DNA of 64,000 bases, from NCBI GenBank assembly GCA_963658575.1, contig CAVKQB010000004.1:1-64000 (forward strand), given 5' to 3'. Below the pieces are notes generated by a model, which saw only the letters and a list, made by a program, of their open reading frames with translations, was not told the origin of the DNA and made no database searches. Shown here in pieces: positions 62,430-64,000 of the stretch; positions within the stretch are counted from its first letter, which is position 1, and every line of letters begins with the position of its first letter. The translations under genes were made by a program, and so were the position numbers. This DNA comes from W0P28-013 sp963658575 (GTDB taxonomy: Bacteria > Bacteroidota > Bacteroidia > Bacteroidales > Paludibacteraceae).

Positions 62430-63074
62430 TTAAATTTTCAAGCCGCTGAAGCAAAGGAATGCCATGGCCATGAGTCCGACGGTGATGAACGTGATGCCCA
62501 ATCCGCGCAACGGCGTTGGCACATCGTTGTATTCCATCTTCTCGCGTATGGCGGCCAAACCCACGATGGAGAGTGTCCAGCCCAAGCCCGAACCGATGGC
62601 GTAGGCCAGCACGTCCCACATGTTGGTCAAGGCTTTGGGGTCGGTTGGCTCCATGCCTACGCGCTGCTGCATGAACAGTGCGCAACCCATGATGGCGCAG
62701 TTCACGGCGATAAGCGGCAGGAATATGCCAAGCGACGCATAGAGTGATGGCGAAAATTTTTCGACGACCATCTCGACCAATTGCGTGATGGCGGCAATGA
62801 CGGCAATGAACAAGATGAAGCTCAGATAACTCAAATCGAGCGAAGCAAAACTTGCATTGAGCCAAGCCAGCGCGCCAGCACTCAACACATAGCGTTCGAG
62901 CAGGTAATTGACGGGCAACGTAACGAGCAGCACAAAGGTAACTGCCACGCCCAATCCGAGCGATGTTTTGACGTTTTTCGACACTGCAAGGTACGAACAC
63001 ATACCAAGAAAGTAGGCGAAAATCATATTGTCCACAAAAATGGACCGTACAAAAAGACTTAAAGCGTGTTCCAT
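62430..63074 (-). CDS. nqrE: Na+-translocating NADH:quinone reductase subunit E
   Basis: A 214-residue inner-membrane subunit with six hydrophobic segments. Family marks are FVDNMIFAYFLGMCSYLAVSK near the start and FLPLIAVNCAIMGCALFMQQR in the middle; the conserved Cys residues in helices hold the membrane Fe centre shared with NqrD. It starts 11 bases after nqrD ends. Confidence 0.96.
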   Translation of the reverse strand: MEHALSLFVRSIFVDNMIFAYFLGMCSYLAVSKNVKTSLGLGVAVTFVLLVTLPVNYLLERYVLSAGALAWLNASFASLDLSYLSFILFIAVIAAITQLVEMVVEKFSPSLYASLGIFLPLIAVNCAIMGCALFMQQRVGMEPTDPKALTNMWDVLAYAIGSGLGWTLSIVGLAAIREKMEYNDVPTPLRGLGITFITVGLMAMAFLCFSGLKI

Positions 63075-63085
63075 ATCTCAGTTCC

Positions 63086-63709
63086 TTATTTTTCTTGTAA
63101 CTCTTTGTTTACGGAGCGATGCACCCAAATGACGCAGGCCACGAGTATCAATGCCATCGATGGCATCATCATCAGGCCGTTGTTCACATAGCCAGCCTCG
63201 TACCATGCTTGTGGGATAATCTGGAAGCCAAACAGCGTGCCCGAGCCGAGCAGTTCGCGGAAAAAGGCCACAACTATCAGAATCATGGCATAGCCGATGC
63301 CGTTGCCGATGCCGTCGAGAAACGATTCCCACGGTTTGTTGCTCATAGCAAACGCTTCGAGCCGTCCCATCAGTATGCAGTTGGTGATGATGAGGCCGAT
63401 ATAGACCGACAATTGCACGCTTACGTCGTACACGTAGGCTTTCAGAAATTCGCTCACCACAGTTACCAAGGCGGCCACTACCACCAGTTGCACGATGATA
63501 CGCACGCTGCTTGGTATGGTGTTGCGTATGAGCGAGATGACGATGTTCGACAGGGCGACGATAATCGTAACCGACAGCCCCATGACGATGGCCGGTTTCA
63601 GTTCTACCGTAACAGCCAACGCCGAACAGATGCCCAAAACTTGCACGGCTATCGGGTTGTTTTTGTTCAACGGGCCGAGCAGTGTATTCATCAATTTTTC
63701 GTTTTTCAT
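63086..63709 (-). CDS. nqrD: Na+-translocating NADH:quinone reductase subunit D
   Basis: A 207-residue inner-membrane subunit, paralogous to NqrE. It has PLNKNNPIAVQVLGICSALAVT at the start and LIITNCILMGRLEAFAMSNKPW in the middle, with the Cys that help bind the membrane Fe centre. Multiple hydrophobic helices. It lies 14 bases after nqrC. Confidence 0.96.
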   Translation of the reverse strand: MKNEKLMNTLLGPLNKNNPIAVQVLGICSALAVTVELKPAIVMGLSVTIIVALSNIVISLIRNTIPSSVRIIVQLVVVAALVTVVSEFLKAYVYDVSVQLSVYIGLIITNCILMGRLEAFAMSNKPWESFLDGIGNGIGYAMILIVVAFFRELLGSGTLFGFQIIPQAWYEAGYVNNGLMMMPSMALILVACVIWVHRSVNKELQEK

Positions 63710-63723
63710 AATTCTTCTCCTCC

Positions 63724-64000
63724 TTATTCTTCGTTAGCCGTGTCGTCGGTGGCGTTCAGAAATGCAGTGTAGGCTCCCATGCAGTTTTTCAGCATGGTCT
63801 CCACGCCTTTCGATGTGATGGTGCCGCCCGAGAGCGCATCGACCTGTTCCTGATTTTCGGCTTTTTGGCCGGTTTTCATCACGGCTATCGACACAAACTG
63901 ACCGTTGTTTTTGATGTGTTTGCCTTCGAATTGGCTTTGGAATTTTGGTGTGGCGATGTTAGCACCAAGTCCCGGTGTTTCGCCTGCGTGCGAGAAATAG
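63724..64000 (-). CDS. nqrC: Na+-translocating NADH:quinone reductase subunit C (C-terminal part, cut by window edge)
   Basis: The last 91 codons are visible. They include HAGETPGLGA, FEGKHIKNNGQFVSIAV and the flavin-attachment motif SGGTITSKGVETML, in which a Thr carries covalent FMN. The tail TAFLNATDDTANEE is acidic. Upstream nqrC, nqrB and nqrA should lie beyond the window. Confidence 0.93.
   Translation of the reverse strand, partial: YFSHAGETPGLGANIATPKFQSQFEGKHIKNNGQFVSIAVMKTGQKAENQEQVDALSGGTITSKGVETMLKNCMGAYTAFLNATDDTANEE

Overview
The window is a chromosomal segment of a member of the Bacteroidota, most likely an uncultured or poorly sampled Bacteroidales lineage. Support comes from gldH directly behind ricT, methylmalonyl-CoA mutase mutA/mutB, a Na+-translocating NADH:quinone reductase operon, and several secreted proteins ending in type IX-like sorting tails. 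Most genes that start transcription units also have the Bacteroidota promoter box TAnnTTTG, sometimes with TTG 19-20 bases upstream. I found no tRNA, rRNA, CRISPR array, transposase or prophage gene.

Layout. 1-12.9 kb is housekeeping: FtsX/LolE-type permease, D-Ala-D-Ala ligase, the DNA polymerase III delta' / ricT / gldH group, mutA-mutB and metG. 13-19.5 kb holds two secreted GH13 glucanases, followed by a GNAT acetyltransferase, a TPR protein and a small secreted protein. 19.5-28.3 kb holds an RprY-like response regulator whose phosphoacceptor Asp is Asn, Mrp ATPase, a decarboxylase/carboxytransferase alpha subunit, glycogen synthase and glucan phosphorylase. 28.4-40 kb has large secreted proteins, secA, metK behind a probable SAM-II riboswitch, and a DUF4160/DUF2442-HTH pair behind a palindromic operator. 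40-49 kb has ruvC, a SPOR lipoprotein, rnz, TPR proteins and the GGGtGRT / Fe-S scaffold-like pair. 49-60.5 kb is a signalling island: an AAA ATPase facing a minus-strand run of two Ser/Thr kinases, a PP2C phosphatase, several FHA proteins (one a membrane-spanning FHA-protease) and two FISUMP-domain secreted proteins. 61-64 kb is nqrCDEF, with nqrC cut by the window edge.

How the genes fit together. The GH13 enzymes would cut alpha-glucans outside the cytoplasm, and glycogen synthase and phosphorylase handle the internal store. MutAB with the oadA-like subunit fits succinate/propionate metabolism, and Nqr fits Na+-coupled respiration. The island has the parts for writing (kinases), erasing (PP2C) and reading (FHA) protein phosphorylation, with outputs that cross or leave the inner membrane.

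Most unusual structures: (1) two four-helix-bundle genes, each bracketed by inverted repeats and each placed between two functionally paired genes (mutA/mutB; Fe-S scaffold/GGGtGRT), like the intervening sequences known from 23S rRNA; (2) the kinase/phosphatase/FHA/FISUMP island with recent internal duplications, including a 135-bp near-perfect direct repeat that made a chimeric mini-gene; (3) a response regulator without its phosphorylation Asp; (4) a set of repeated phrases and capped palindromes reused in spacers between operons.
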